A stretch of DNA of 64,000 bases, taken from positions 136,256 through 200,255 of the forward strand of contig BDDD01001480.1 in assembly GCA_001972305.1 (NCBI GenBank). Reading direction: 5' to 3'. Shown piece by piece: positions 11,090 to 23,765 of this stretch. Position numbers and translations under genes: made by a program. The notes under the pieces were generated by a model, which worked only from the letters and a program-made list of their open reading frames with translations, ran no database searches and had not been told where the DNA came from. The stretch is from Cephalotus follicularis (taxonomy: Eukaryota; Streptophyta; Magnoliopsida; Oxalidales; Cephalotaceae). Numbering within the stretch: position 1 is the first letter of the stretch; each line of letters begins with the position of its first letter.

Positions 11090-14000
11090 TCAATTACCAC
11101 TCCTAAACTTGGCTTCATATTCATATGGTTGCTGCATGAGAACATGAATTAATTATCAGCTGATCTAAAAACTTTGGGAAAAATAAAAACCAAAGGCCAA
11201 AACATTATAAAAAACAAATAAGAAAAAGAAATTTTTTCTTGTACTCCGTAATTCAGCCAATAAAATTGCAGGACAACTTCATGTGCCAGGACAAATGAGA
11301 AACCCACAAAATTTGGAATACAAGTGACGCAATTTAGGTCCAAATCCATGTAATGCATTGAATTGCCTTTCATTACACGAAACAGCGAAAGACTCATAAA
11401 TACTTGCATAAGCAAACAAATGAAGAAAAGAGGATGCGAGGGTTGAGAATGTTACCAAATATATGGCTGAAATCAACCTGCGTGCAAACCATCTCATATG
11501 CATTGCACGCTGAGCACCACCAGCTGCTTCCACACTTTCAAACCGCAAGTACACATAACCAGCACTGTTCCTGTAAGACAGATAGAACAACTCAGAGAGA
11601 AAAATATAGCATCTCTGGTTAACAATTTTTCATTGTTTATATGCATGTATTGTCACACTATCTACTTGAGACAATAATACTTTAATATCATGTGACCATC
11701 AGCTTTACTTCAACACTTTATTGTAAGCTTTGATCAAATTTTTACAAGATTGCAGTAGCCGATGCAGAACAGTCCTTGGCCGGATTTAAAATTCACGATC
11801 GATAACAGATCTGTACTTATTTTCCAATTGTTGTTTCATGGGGGATGAATCCACTCTAAAAACACAAATCGTGCTTTGAGAACAAACCAGAACTTCATCT
11901 GCACAGCCTGAAGAGAGTGCAAAACAATAACTGGTTTGCACCAAGGGATGCACTTCTACGCACCTTATTTTTTTTCTCGATTTAGAGACTATCCGTGTAA
12001 AATATAGAGAACAATAAGCACTGCTGCATGATTCCTAAATCTGGTGACCGGTAAGAGAACTTGAGACTTAGAGATGCAAACAAATTTTTAGATACATAAA
12101 CAAATATGTGCATATCTAGTTACCAAGATAAATTCTTAAAAACTAAAAAAATAAAGAATAAAGGCATTTGGATGTAAAGTTCTTCATGCAGGGTGTAAAG
12201 AACAATGAATAACAGAAGATTGAATTCATTTCGGTAGACAAGAATGATTTTTCAAAAAGGTAAAATACATCTTCAGTGAATTCTCAAAGCGATTTTTCTT
12301 CAAAATGTACCACAAGAAATATTTAACGTTAGCAAAGAAGAGTTCCTAACACCTTCATATTTGTTGTTAATTTATGCATTAATATGAAAATCACACATTT
12401 TAAGGAAACAAGTCTCAGTATCATAACCTCCAAAACTATGCTTATCATGCAACTTTGGGAGAAAAGAGGCAAGTCAACAGAACATTTCAAAAGTTCATGC
12501 TCCACTATTGATGACGAAATTTTTTTTTGGAACATCCAAAAAAATGAAGAAACGCACAGAACGGACATGCAGCATACTAATGAAAGAACTAATGCAAATG
12601 ATTATTTCAAAAGTGCAATTAACAACTATATACTTACTTGTCCACATAAATATGTTTCACACGGCCATATTTAGAACATTCTTCTTCCACATCCTCTTTA
12701 ATGTCCAAATCGAATTCTGGATCCGTCTGCAATACAAGTTTATTAATACTTTATACAAGGAAGCATAAGAAGGGGAAAAAAAACACAGACCTCAGTAGCT
12801 GGATCAAACATATTCTTCAACAGTAAACACTCGCTGGGTAGTCCAATTGGTTCAGAAACCGGAGATGGGAAAACTTGTACTGGCAGAGCTGGCACAGGAA
12901 CTGCAGCTTGGCCATTTATAGGCAAGGTAATAGTTTGCTGATTTGGAGCAGAACCATTAAGTACAGGTGCTCCAAGAGAGCCCGCAATACTGCACATAAG
13001 TCCATGAATTCATGACAGTTGTTCAAACAAACAAAAAAAAAAAGAAAAAGAAAAAGAACACAACACAGAACACAACAAACCTTGTGGCAATACCAGTGCG
13101 ATCTAGTTTCTGCATAAGTAATGCTCTTGATTGAGCATTTAAAGACTGCATGGCAAGATATACACAAGTCAAAAGCAAATACAGAGAAAATTTGTAAAAG
13201 GCAGAATGAGGATATTGATTTTCTTTTTCTCCACGACTGTTCGCTTTCACTCGTCAAATATTTTAATTCACAAGCAATATGCTCAGCAGCACTTAACAAA
13301 GTGAAATTAAAGCATAATTTATCACATAATTGAAGATGTTCAACCAACCAGTCCACCGCCATCATCATCATCAAAATCTGCAGATTTTGCACCAGTGTCT
13401 TGTGCTCCAACATGATCTGTAACAGATGAAACCTATAAAAAATAGATATATGCAATCAGTCAAACCAATGTTAGCATTAAGTATGACATAAGTAATTGAC
13501 ATCAAATGAATTTAAGTATAATTTCAAAATCCAAACCTACCTTGATGGTTCGACCAGCAATTTCCAACTTTCCATTTAGAGCACTTTGAGCAGCCTTTGA
13601 ATGCTCAAGTTGAGCAAACTGCAAAGTAATACATGGATACTGGATACTATTTAGACACGGAAGACAACTTCAACCACAATCAATAAAGAGCCATCACTTA
13701 CTTGAACAAACCCAAAACCTTTGCATTGCCCTGTCTCAAGGTCAAGGGGCAGTTGCACAAGCTCCACAGTACCAAATGGTTCAAAGATCTGAGCAATCAT
13801 CATGAATAATGTGAAGAGGTTATACGATAAGCACTATAAAGCTTGATAATACAAAGTGATAGAACAAAGAAAAGGTTACGCTAGAAGTCGAAGAACAAAA
13901 AGTAAATAGGCCGAATCAAAAAGGCACTTTCCAAAATATAGCAGGCATAGTTGGCCACTAATTCTACTTTCAGAGAAAATATGCCTACTCTCCTTCACCA

Positions 14001-17000
14001 CCCAAAAAGAATTTAATGCAAACAAAAGAGACTAAAAATGTATGCTTCTACCTCAACAATTGTGAGCTAGTAAGTGCACAACGGTACGAATATAGCAAAA
14101 GCAAGACTAAACACAAAATGATATTATTTCTAACACTTGGAAGTTAAGAACAAAGTAAAGTATAGCATGGAAAGCAATCAAATAAATCTTTACCCACATA
14201 ACTTTACCTGCCTAAGCTGAATTTCCGTCATGTTGAAATGTAGATTCCCCACATACAGTTTTCTGTCAACTGCGCCATATGGTCCAACAGCACCAACTGC
14301 GCCTGCACCAGAAGCATTAGATTGAACAAGATTCTTTTCGGCCTCAGAAGGTTTCACCATCACAGGTTGTCCAAGCAATAGTTGGCCAGACAGGGCTATT
14401 GCCATCGGCACTGACATTGCGTCATAAAATTCAATATACCTGTAGTTTCAACAAAGAATTATAATTAAATTATCAGAACATGTACGGAAAAAATTATATT
14501 AAAAACTTACAAAGCATAGAGCAAAGAGATGTAGGGAAACAAAAACTCTAGTGCAGAGAGCTCAAGCTGATTTTCTTTTGGTGAATCTGATGCTCAGGTA
14601 ATCAACAAAGTTAGTTCATCAAATCAAATATAAAATCTATAGCAAACATTCCAACTCAAGTGATAAAGGAAAGGCTAAAGAAGACTTGTAACCAAGGGAG
14701 AAGAAGACAACACTCGAAAGTCAACTTTTTTGTTCACTGTCTATGTTTGTGTGAGAGACAACGAGTGTATAGAGAATCCAACAAATGTTGGGAAGGTCCA
14801 AACTTAAAAACCTTGGTGGGCCCCTTAGAGCTGCCAATCCTAAAAACAACCAAATCAGAACAAAAGTCAATGACAATAGATGCAACCCACCATAAAGAAA
14901 AGAAAACGAAAACTAAAGAAAGAGAGGAAAGGAGCTCCCTATGATTAGCAACTATCAAGATAGATCTGTCCTGACAATGATTGGGAAATTTTCAGGAATA
15001 CCGGCACTGAAAAATTAAGAGACGAAGTAAAGTGCTGAATCTTAATTGGAGTCCTAAAGGTACTAACAACTCAGCAGAAGAAAAATGGGAAAAAAATTAG
15101 AAAATCTCAGGTTCATGTCATCTACCTTGAGTACGCAGCATGAATTGATTAAACATGAGTGCAAGGAAATCCCATCATCCCTCATCATTATCGCATTGCT
15201 AGTTCATTTAAGAATACAGTTAAACTTGATTCTATAAAGCAAATGTGCTAATAGTTACTTTACAATCGTGCATGTGCACGAGTATAATATGGTTTTTCGA
15301 AAACTGCACATACCCAACTCCTTTTGAACGTCTTGAATTCCTGTCCATTATTAGTCGGACATCTCTCACCTGAAAATTTCATAATTACAAAAGAAAATGT
15401 TCAGATCAACTGAGAAAATAGAGTAGTGCAGAAAAATAAAGTATACATAAAGATCCTATATGCTCAAAGTATAAGTTACAGCCACATACTTGGGCGTGAT
15501 CGTGAGATCAACAATCAGTATATACATATATCTTAATGCACCCCATATACATAGAATGTTGAGAGACAAGAAAGTCATTATACTACTCATAACTGAAGAC
15601 ACAGGTGGATGTACCGCATATGGAAGAAAATGCATCTTAAAAGTATGCAATTGTAAAGTCTTATGCGGTGCCTTCTACAGAGAAATTTAATTGTTCTTAG
15701 ATGTTCAGGAAGGTGATGAACAGGTTCAGACATAATGTAGTAAAATGCCACAATATACTTAGGCGTGATATACTACAATATCTCAATAAAACTCTAGCAG
15801 TTAACATAGTAGAAAGAAGCGAACTCTTCTTAAATCACACTAACCTTGCCTGCTTTTGAGAAGAACTCGTAAACATGTCTCTCGGTTGCCTTTAGAGGCA
15901 TCTGTCATCACCAAATTCACAACATGTTAAGTATTAGTCAGTAAGACATGTAAAAATAATAGATGTTGTCAAACCTTTAAAGATGATACCTGATACGCAA
16001 AAACAGTTCTCTGGTCCCTTTCTGGATCCGCTTCAGGTTCCACCATTTCTTTCTTATCTTTAAATTTCCTGCCACTCAAAATAATTCCATAATAGTCAGA
16101 AAACAAGGTTGAGGATATACAGTTTGGAAATTTCTCAGCATAAAATGTATTGCAGATGATGCATATTTTGTTATAATATAACCAGTGAAAGTTTGCATCA
16201 GATTAACAAGTAGAGTATATTTGGAATTTGCAAAAACAGATGTACCATTAGAATATAGATCCATGTGATGTACTATCATGGACACTAGCGAGTGTATATT
16301 GCCATGTGTCACACGCAGACTCATTCATATACATGCAAACATTGCGGGCTCTAATGGGCCTCATGTTTATCATGTTGCCAATTGAACTCATTGGTTTCTG
16401 AAAGACAGATACCCAAGAGTAACACTAGCACTCGCTTATTTTGAGGTCATCAAAATGCAAAAATTACATGTTCAAGGTGTCTGGTTATGTACAAATGTCC
16501 ATACATACAAACCGATATACAACCTAAAATCATAGAGACCCACATTCGTCAGCTAAGACCTTATAATTTGTGTCCATTATTAGCACAAACAGATTTTTTA
16601 ATAAACAACCAAGTTAGCGGATATGAACTTACACAACCACCATTGTTACACCTCTATTGATATTTTCAAAACCACTTATTGTAATTTGGTAATATGGTTT
16701 AAGCTTATCAGACCTTGGATACCAGATTCAGAGAACATCATCATGAAACAGTATTTATCAGTCAGTTAATTATCCATTTGACTTGCAGTTTCATTTAGCA
16801 TTTAGCAAATTTAAAATGATAACTTGTATATCTAACAAAACTCGAACACAAAAGTCTTCTCATTTAGATTGAGGAAGGCAACTCTAAAGTGCAACAATAG
16901 ATATACATATGCCTGGTAATGGTTGGACCCCAATAACTTCAATTATGAATTTTCTATTTCCAGCCATTACTTGCTCTATCAAAAGATGCTTCTCAAATCT

Positions 17001-17785
17001 GATTGAAGTGTCACCAATGGGATAATCATCAAGAGATGGCCAATATATGGCCATGCGTCCCACCTGATTCTAAAAGAAATAAAACTAAGATACTAAATAA
17101 GTGTTGCGCGGAATCAAAATTCTGAGTTTATAACTCTGCCGAGATAACCACTACACATAATCACTCATTCATAATCAAATATACACTCAATTATCAATCA
17201 TTAAGAAACATTTGTAAAAACAAAAAAGGGAGAGAATCAGAAGCACTACCTGCTATCTCTCATTTCAATATCGCGTTCTCTCTCCCTAATCTCCTTCTCA
17301 CTCTCAAGCCTCCTTGACTTGCTACGGCTACGGCTCCTCCTCGACTTGCTTGGGCTGCGGCTCCTCCGCGGACGGCTCCCACTTCTAACATCCCTTTCCT
17401 TCTCCTTCTCCTTCTCCCTTCTCTCTCTCCTCTCCCTCTCTTTCTCTCTCTCCCTCCTCTCTCTCTCCTTCTCCTTCTCTCTACTACTCCGATCCCTGTC
17501 TCTTTCTACGTCCCTCTCTCTGTTCCGATCCCTATCGCGGCTCGATCTCTCCTTCTCTCTTTCTCTATCTCTGTCTTTGTCTCTGTCTCGTCCATTTTCG
17601 TCGTCGAATACTCTTGATCTCCTGCTCTTGCGCTCCTCATCGTTTTCAACGTCGTCATCGGCGTCTCTCTTGCGATAGCTCCTCTCGCTCTTATCGTCGC
17701 TCTTCTTCTTCTTCGACTTTGAGATGTCTCGATCTTCTTGCTCCTCCACGGTTTTCTCTAGATACTCGTACTCGTCGAATTCCAT
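11090..17785 (-). CDS. RBM39-like: RBM39/CAPER-type splicing factor (RS domain, two RRMs, C-terminal UHM)
   Basis: Coding exons (minus): 17785-17250, 16068-15990, 15901-15845, 15369-15314, 14439-14208, 13788-13702, 13618-13541, 13432-13349, 13145-13081, 12989-12791, 12726-12638, 11570-11456, 11131-11090. All introns are GT-AG, and the exons total 1719 nt (572 codons plus stop) with no internal stop, so the gene looks intact. The start MEFDEYEYLEK is the family's usual N-terminus; an in-frame ATG 18 bases upstream is less likely. Residues 20-178 are an Arg/Asp/Glu/Ser-rich RS-like region. RRM1 (about 199-280) has RTVFAYQ and KGVGYIEF. RRM2 (about 302-375) has KLYVGNL and KGFGFVQF. A third RRM-like domain (about 470-568) has YVYLRF and RWFARR, the Arg-X-Phe signature of a U2AF homology motif. 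Family members act in the nucleus at U2AF-dependent 3' splice-site choice. Introns 1 (1181 nt) and 11 (1067 nt) are long. Closest named relatives are human RBM39 and Arabidopsis At2g16940. Confidence 0.95.
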
Positions 17786-17826
17786 TGAATTTTGAATGTG
17801 CAAGGTTACTGGTTGGAGAATTTGAG

Positions 17827-17844
17827 AAACCCTAATTAGGGTTT
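17827..17844. promoter_or_regulatory. Palindromic telo-box in the 5' region of the splicing-factor gene
   Basis: AAACCCTAA joined directly to TTAGGGTTT, about 42-59 bases upstream of the start codon. Telo-boxes are frequent near the transcription start of plant genes for translation and RNA processing. The double inverted copy is visible directly; its role here is inferred. Confidence 0.7.
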
Positions 17845-17879
17845 TCGTGGTGGGGATTTTGGGGGGTTTCTCTTCGGTT

Positions 17880-19494
17880 TTTGTGTGGTTTTGACCGGTT
17901 AAATATTTAGTTTGGTTGCTTTGGATTTTCCCTTTTTGGTTACATATATCTAATTTTGTACTATCTGGAATCTGGACTTCGACGTAATTTTGTCGAATTA
18001 TACAGGGCTCAGCCGTATCCTCTTAAGATAATATTAGAAAGGATATATAAGATAGAAAATAAAGAAAAATATAAATTTATTTAATATATTATTTTATAGA
18101 ATTATTTATTTATATAATTTTTTATTATAATGTTATGTCATCTAAAGTATTCATAAAAAAATTTAAAAAAATAAAAAAATTGAATTTAGAGAGTATATTA
18201 AATAGCTTTAGATACCTTCGTAATAAACGAACCATAATAACTAATGAACTCCTTCTGATATCGTAAGTGCGAGATTGTAACATATACAATTGAGAAGTGC
18301 TATTGAGTGAGATGCGTTGGCATGGAGAGTTTAAAGTTTCCATGTGTTTGGAGTCGAGTTTATGGATTGCTAATTGATTTGAGAGATGAGATTATTTTTG
18401 TTCATTTTCTTCTTTCTTCCTTTGATTTTTTTTAAGGTCCTATGTTAGTGCTTCTTATGTATTTCTATTTTCTTCTTGTGATTTCTTTAAAAATTGTGAA
18501 TCAACATTAGATAGGATTTCATATTGGATTTAAAATTGGTGCTGCTATTTTGTCACTAAAAGTTGTATATTATGCTCACAAGATAAAGAATCATTAATCC
18601 AAGAATTATCAGAGCTTATCTGCCTAACAATCAAGATTTAGTCTTGTTTGTTGTTTAAGCACTTGATAGTAATAATGTTGTGATTAATTACTATCACAAT
18701 TTAATCAGGTTTGATTTTCATTCAGACTTTCCTTCTTTTATCATTAATCTATATCTGTTTTAATGTATATAATTATTAGGTTTCAAGTACCTCGTCTATT
18801 CGCAGAAATTGGGGGATCTGTCGACTTCTCCTAATCTCAGATTGATTGATGGGATTCTTTTTCCCAAGTTGGCTGATAATCACCATTTTTTGTTCGATCT
18901 GCTCTGGTTGTTGTTACAAAGTGACTGCTTGCCTTGTTTTTTTGGGGTATGTTACATTCCCCTTAGTATTTCAGTGACTCATAAGTGGATACGCTTGTAA
19001 GATTTTGTATTAGAAATCTGATATTGACATTATTATATCAATGTTTGCTTGTGTCGTCCACAGGTCCTAGAAAGTTCCAGAATGTAGACTTTGACAAGAG
19101 TAAAAATAGTGACAATTCTTAATATCATAATTAAAGAGGTTTATGATTTGTATCTTAGAATGCATGTTTGTCCACGTTATTAAATGAACTATATTTGCCC
19201 ACTAAAAAAGAAAGTAGAAGGAAGTTTTGAAGTATTTGGATTACGTAGTTGGAGTTGAATATTTGTATCATTATTGATTTAGTTATTATTGGTTTTTTTT
19301 TTAATTTGTGAATTTTCCACTGTCATATTTAATATACAAGCATTTATCAAACTGCACAATGTTATTAATTTTACAAAATGTGTTATATATTCACTAAAAC
19401 TATTATCAATTTAAAACAACATTATCATTATATTCTCAAAGCAATTGTTTTTTCTACAAAATTATGTATTTATTAGGTGTTATCAATTAATACA
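17880..19494. other. AT-rich upstream intergenic DNA
   Basis: Contains the promoter region of the splicing-factor gene next to 17880. I recognise no coding exon, RNA gene or transposon ends in the remainder. A 63-codon open frame at 18809-19000 has no recognisable similarity and no supporting context. Confidence 0.5.
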
Positions 19495-19792
19495 ATGGAA
19501 ATTGATTTCATAAAATTGTGTCACGTGTCATGTTCAATTGTCAAATTATTGATAGATTGAAAGCCAATTTCATAAATTGGTGTTACGTGTCATGTTCAAA
19601 TTTTTTGAATTCTTGACACATTGGAAATCAATTTCATAAATGTGTGTTAGGTGTCATATCCAATTTTTTTAATACATAACAAATTGAAAGTCAATCTCAT
19701 AAATTGATGACATATGTCATGTCCAATTTTGATACACTTGACCCGTATGAAGCCAATTTCATAAATTGATGACGTGTGTCACGTCCAATTAA
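19495..19792. repeat. Diverged tandem repeat, ~60 bp unit, five copies
   Basis: Each unit contains GAAANYCAATTTCATAAATTG, then a GTGTCATGTCCAATT-like word. Related units lie at 34446-34620, on the other side of element A. The stretch CTCTAAATGGNAAAAACTTT followed by GATGATGATT also occurs on both sides (about 19843 and 34412). The element therefore landed within a pre-existing repeat region. Confidence 0.75.
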
Positions 19793-20092
19793 CTAAGCAG
19801 AGCAATATTGAATCTAGTAATATAATGGTGTTCAAATTTGAACTCTAAATGGCAAAAACTTTGATGATGATTATATTATTCAAATGGAGATCCACTAATG
19901 TAACGCCTCAAAAAATTCCCCCTTATCATTTTAGCATTTATTGCATCATATTGTCATGGTACATAGATATATTAAATAATGATTGCGTATATGGATATTG
20001 ATTGAATGGAGTATTTTCAATACTCATATGGATTGTTTATATGTCTGGTTTATTGTATTGATAGTGCATTGGGGATAGAGTTAGTGAGAAAC

Positions 20093-20101
20093 CTATAAAT
20101 A
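20093..20101 (+). promoter_or_regulatory. TATA box of LTR A
   Basis: CTATAAATA about 195 bases into the LTR, followed by a long CT-rich leader. Position and layout match LTR K. Confidence 0.55.
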
Positions 20102-20887
20102 AAGCTCTAAACTCTATTTCATTTCATTTTTCAATCTCATTCTCTCTCTATCCCATTTTTCTCTCTCTACCAAAATCAACCTAAAGTCATCTGAATCTTC
20201 AAGAAATCACGGGGTTATGATATATGATTGTATAGAGACTTGATTGACACAAGATTAGAACTTCGCACCTATATGCAGATATATGGCTCTAGAGACCAAG
20301 AACAAACTCTAATCTTAGGTAAAAACTTTATTTACCTAAATATGCTATGATTTACACATATATGCAAATATATGAATTGATTGCATGGACTGAAATGAAT
20401 TAAAATCAATGATTTGAATGTTTTGCATAGTTAGGGTTTTAGGTGATAAAATGGGGGGTTTTAGACCTAACATGGAAAGGGATAGATTAAATCAATTGAA
20501 ACTAGCTTTAATGGCATAGAATTGGTTCTAAGGAATTTGTATTGAACTTGAAATGAACTGATTTGAAGAAAATATTTAGAATTGCAAAGTTTTTATGTGC
20601 AGAACACTAAGTTTTGCGAGACTGAGCATCGACGCTTAGATCGAGTTTTTAAGGAAATTGTTTTACAAAATCGATGGTGCTTTATCTTTCCGGTAGCGCC
20701 CAGCCTAACCGATAATGCTTAGCTCACAAGCGTTGTCGCTTATCCCTATGCTCCAAATTTTAAAGGCTCTGTCTCAAAGCTCGGACGCTTGAGATTTAAC
20801 TGACGATGCTTAAGCGCTAAGCATCGCCACCTAACACCAAGGCGTCGCCGCATTGTCTGACAGTTTTTTTGCAATGTAAGGTATATA

Positions 20888-21500
20888 TTGGGTTTCTTTC
20901 CAGGTTTTTAAAAATGACATGGCAAGGGTAAAGGTTGAGTATGGTCTATAGATATGTTCACCATAGAGTGAACAGTAACCCTTAGTCAGGTATGTTAGGT
21001 GTCAACTTTTTGCCAACTATTCTCTCTGCTAGAAGTTACTCATGGAACATGTTTGGTTGAGCTCTTATCGATACTACCAATAGGCAACCAAATTTTAGTT
21101 GAGCTCCTATTGTAACTATTTGTATGTGACTAGAGGTATAACCCGAGTACTATGTGCCACATTTGGGAGGGTTTATACTCATGTACAGATAGATTGGGTT
21201 TCTTTCCAGGTTTTTAAGAATGACATGGCAAGGGTAAGGGTTGAGTATTGTCTATAGATATGTTCACCATAGAGTGAACAGTAACCCTTAGTCAGGTATG
21301 TTAGGCGTCAACTTTTTGCCGACTGTTCCCTTTACTAGAAGTTACTCATGGAACATGTTTGGTTAAGTTCTTATCGGTACTACCAATAGGCAACCAAATT
21401 TTAGTTGAGCTTCTATTGTAACTACTTGTAGGCGACTAGAGGTATAACCCGAGTGCTATGTGCCACATTTGGGAGGGTTTATACTCATGTACGGATAGAT
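20888..21500 (+). repeat. 306 bp tandem duplication inside the 5' LTR of A
   Basis: The segment beginning TTGGGTTTCTTTCCAGG occurs at 20888 and again at 21194 with few changes. The 3' LTR of the same element (around 33058-33365) has only one copy. The duplication therefore arose after insertion, or the extra copy was lost from the 3' LTR. Confidence 0.8.
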
Positions 21501-22473
21501 GGACTTTGTGACCAGATGAGTTCCTATCGGTACTACCAATAGGAAATTGGGTTTAGTGAGCTCCTAACGATACTACCCGTAGGCACTCAATGTCTAGACT
21601 CGAGCACGTGTCACCTTCAGGTGGGATTTCTAGACTCACATTGATGGACGGTATGATGGTATGATATGGATGCTATGGTATGACTTGTATGAATCTGTAA
21701 CTAGTTGAGATCCTATTGGTACTACCGTTAGGCAACTCAATGTTCTTAACCTCGAGTTTTGGCCGGGTTGGACTTACAGATATTGTATGGTTAGGTTAAC
21801 TACTTATATATGTTGGTATAAGACAGTGTATATATCTAGTTAACCTCTTATTTGTTTGATAGATGGATGGATAAGATTGTATGCTTAAATTAACGGTCTA
21901 TATATAAGTTGGTATGTGACTGTTTTATATATGAATTCGTTAAACGCAATTGTTCACGCATTATGTCATGACATGCATTTATATCTGTGATATCTGTTCA
22001 TATCATCAGCATAGGGGTTGTGTTTCTGTGAGGCCTTTTGGCTGATCCATCCTTCGGGATAAGGCATTTATATGTGCTTATGCACAGATAGATCCGGAGC
22101 TAGTGGTAGTGGTCATGGGCATGAGAATCAGTGAGTATGAATGGAGGCATGGGATAGATTATGGATGCAAGGATGCTGGGTTTTTTATGTTTACCATAAG
22201 GAGTTGTATGAATTTGTATTTGTGATTCAATGATAATTGTAAGGATTTGTAAGGTTATGTAATGAGGTATAAAGATGTTTATGGATATTATATGTTATGT
22301 TTATGTATGGTTTAATGTTTGAAATGTTTTGAATGGACGTACACACATTGTTAAAGTTTTAATTTGCATGATGTTTTGCTGTACGGAATAGGCTTACTAG
22401 TAGTACCTGACATAAGTGATTGAATGGATTTGGCTGACGTCACGGACCCCCTACGGGTTCAGGGTGTCACAGT

Positions 22474-22485
22474 TGGTATCAGAGC
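22474..22485 (+). other. Primer-binding site of element A
   Basis: TGGTATCAGAGC two bases after the LTR end, an exact match to the complement of the 3' end of plant initiator tRNA-Met. Confidence 0.85.
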
Positions 22486-23272
22486 GACGTTGGTCTATTA
22501 GTTAAGTCTTATTGATGGTTATAGATGGCTGAATGTGTAACGCCCCAAGCCCCAAGGGTCAACCCCCAAGGTTTGACGCGCTACGAACAGTACCATTCAT
22601 TTACAATTTAGCGGAATAATTAAAAACTTTCAACAATATAATAATGCATACGAAATAAATTCAATTAAATATCATTTGCGTGGATAAACCCAGTGTTATA
22701 CAATACTGTTCATAAAAGCTCTGCCACAGACCGGCAGGTCAAGAAATACAACATTCCAAAAATATAAATAAGCTGGTCGTCAATCTGCTGTGGAGGAGAC
22801 TCACCCGGGGCTTCAATCCGCAGCTAGCTGCGAAGCTCCACCTGTATCTGACCCATTACATTAAAATGCAATAGGTCAGCGACCACTGGTCGTGTAGGAA
22901 CTACAACTCACTCATGTATGGAGATGCAGATGCAACAAGCATATGTGATGCAATAAGATGCAATAATAACGGTACAATATAACACTTCATTCATTTCATA
23001 TCAGTCGTCAATATTCATTAACAGTCACTAACAGTTATTCACAATCATTAACCGTTATACTAAATCCTTCCTCGGCATCCACTATTGAAGGAGGAGCAAT
23101 AACGCACTCCAGACGTTAAGGCAGAGGATCCGGGACAGGAATAATAATTTCAATTTAGGCAGACCGGTTCCTCGGGTTCCTCGGCCGTAGGAAGAGCACT
23201 ATACGCGCTCTAGGCGTTATAGGCAGAGGAGAGGAACTTAAACATTATACAGTATTCATAACAGTCATTGTG

Positions 23273-23494
23273 GCTCATCTCGGTCGGTGATCCGTCGGCT
23301 CATCTCAGTTGGTGATCCGTCGGCTCATCTCGGTCGGTGATCCATTGGGCTATCTCGGTGATCCCGTAGGCTCATCTCAAAGATAGTCTTGCCGGCTCAT
23401 CTCAATCGGTGATCTGACGGCTCATCTCAGTCGGTGATCTGACGGCTCATCTCAGTCGGTGATCAGTCAGCTCATCTCAATTGGTGATCAGGCA
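23273..23494. repeat. Tandem array, ~25 bp unit, nine copies
   Basis: Copies of GCTCATCTCRGTYGGTGATC plus about five variable bases, head to tail. One copy is shortened. Located inside solo LTR B. Confidence 0.85.
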
Positions 23495-23765
23495 CAGTAC
23501 AGTACATTGACACTACAGTACATTAACAATACATTATGCTAACACTACATTTTCATTTACTGTAGGGTCTGCCTTTTTACACTATGCTATACCACACTAC
23601 GCTTCATAAATCATTACGCTACATTAATTGTACTATATTAACTATGATATTTTATGCTACACTTATCACCATTTATCACTTCCCATTAATAACCCCTACA
23701 TCACTTAGCAGAGGCCATCACATCAATCTCCCTTCCAAATATATATATATATATATATCGACTTA

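Larger units (their letters stand above)
19899..22471 (+). repeat. 5' LTR of element A
   Basis: 2573 bp from TGTAACGCCTC to AGGGTGTCACA. The TATA box is at 20093-20101 with a CT-rich leader to about 20175. AAGCGTYGYCGCTTA-like CpG words lie at about 20625-20860. Repeated clauses around ATCGGTACTACCRATAGGC occur at about 21060-21730. A 306 bp segment is duplicated in tandem (20888-21500). No coding frame. Confidence 0.85.

Noticed and set aside
17319..17678. Plus-strand Leu/Ser-rich open frame of 119 codons
   Set aside because: It is the antisense shadow of the Arg/Glu/Ser repeat region of exon 1 of the splicing-factor gene.
18809..19000. 63-codon open frame upstream of the splicing-factor gene
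   Set aside because: No recognisable similarity, no splice context, and AT-rich surroundings; length compatible with chance.
23273..23494. Regular 25 bp repeats as a CRISPR array
   Set aside because: Units are contiguous without spacers, diverged, and lie in a plant solo LTR.
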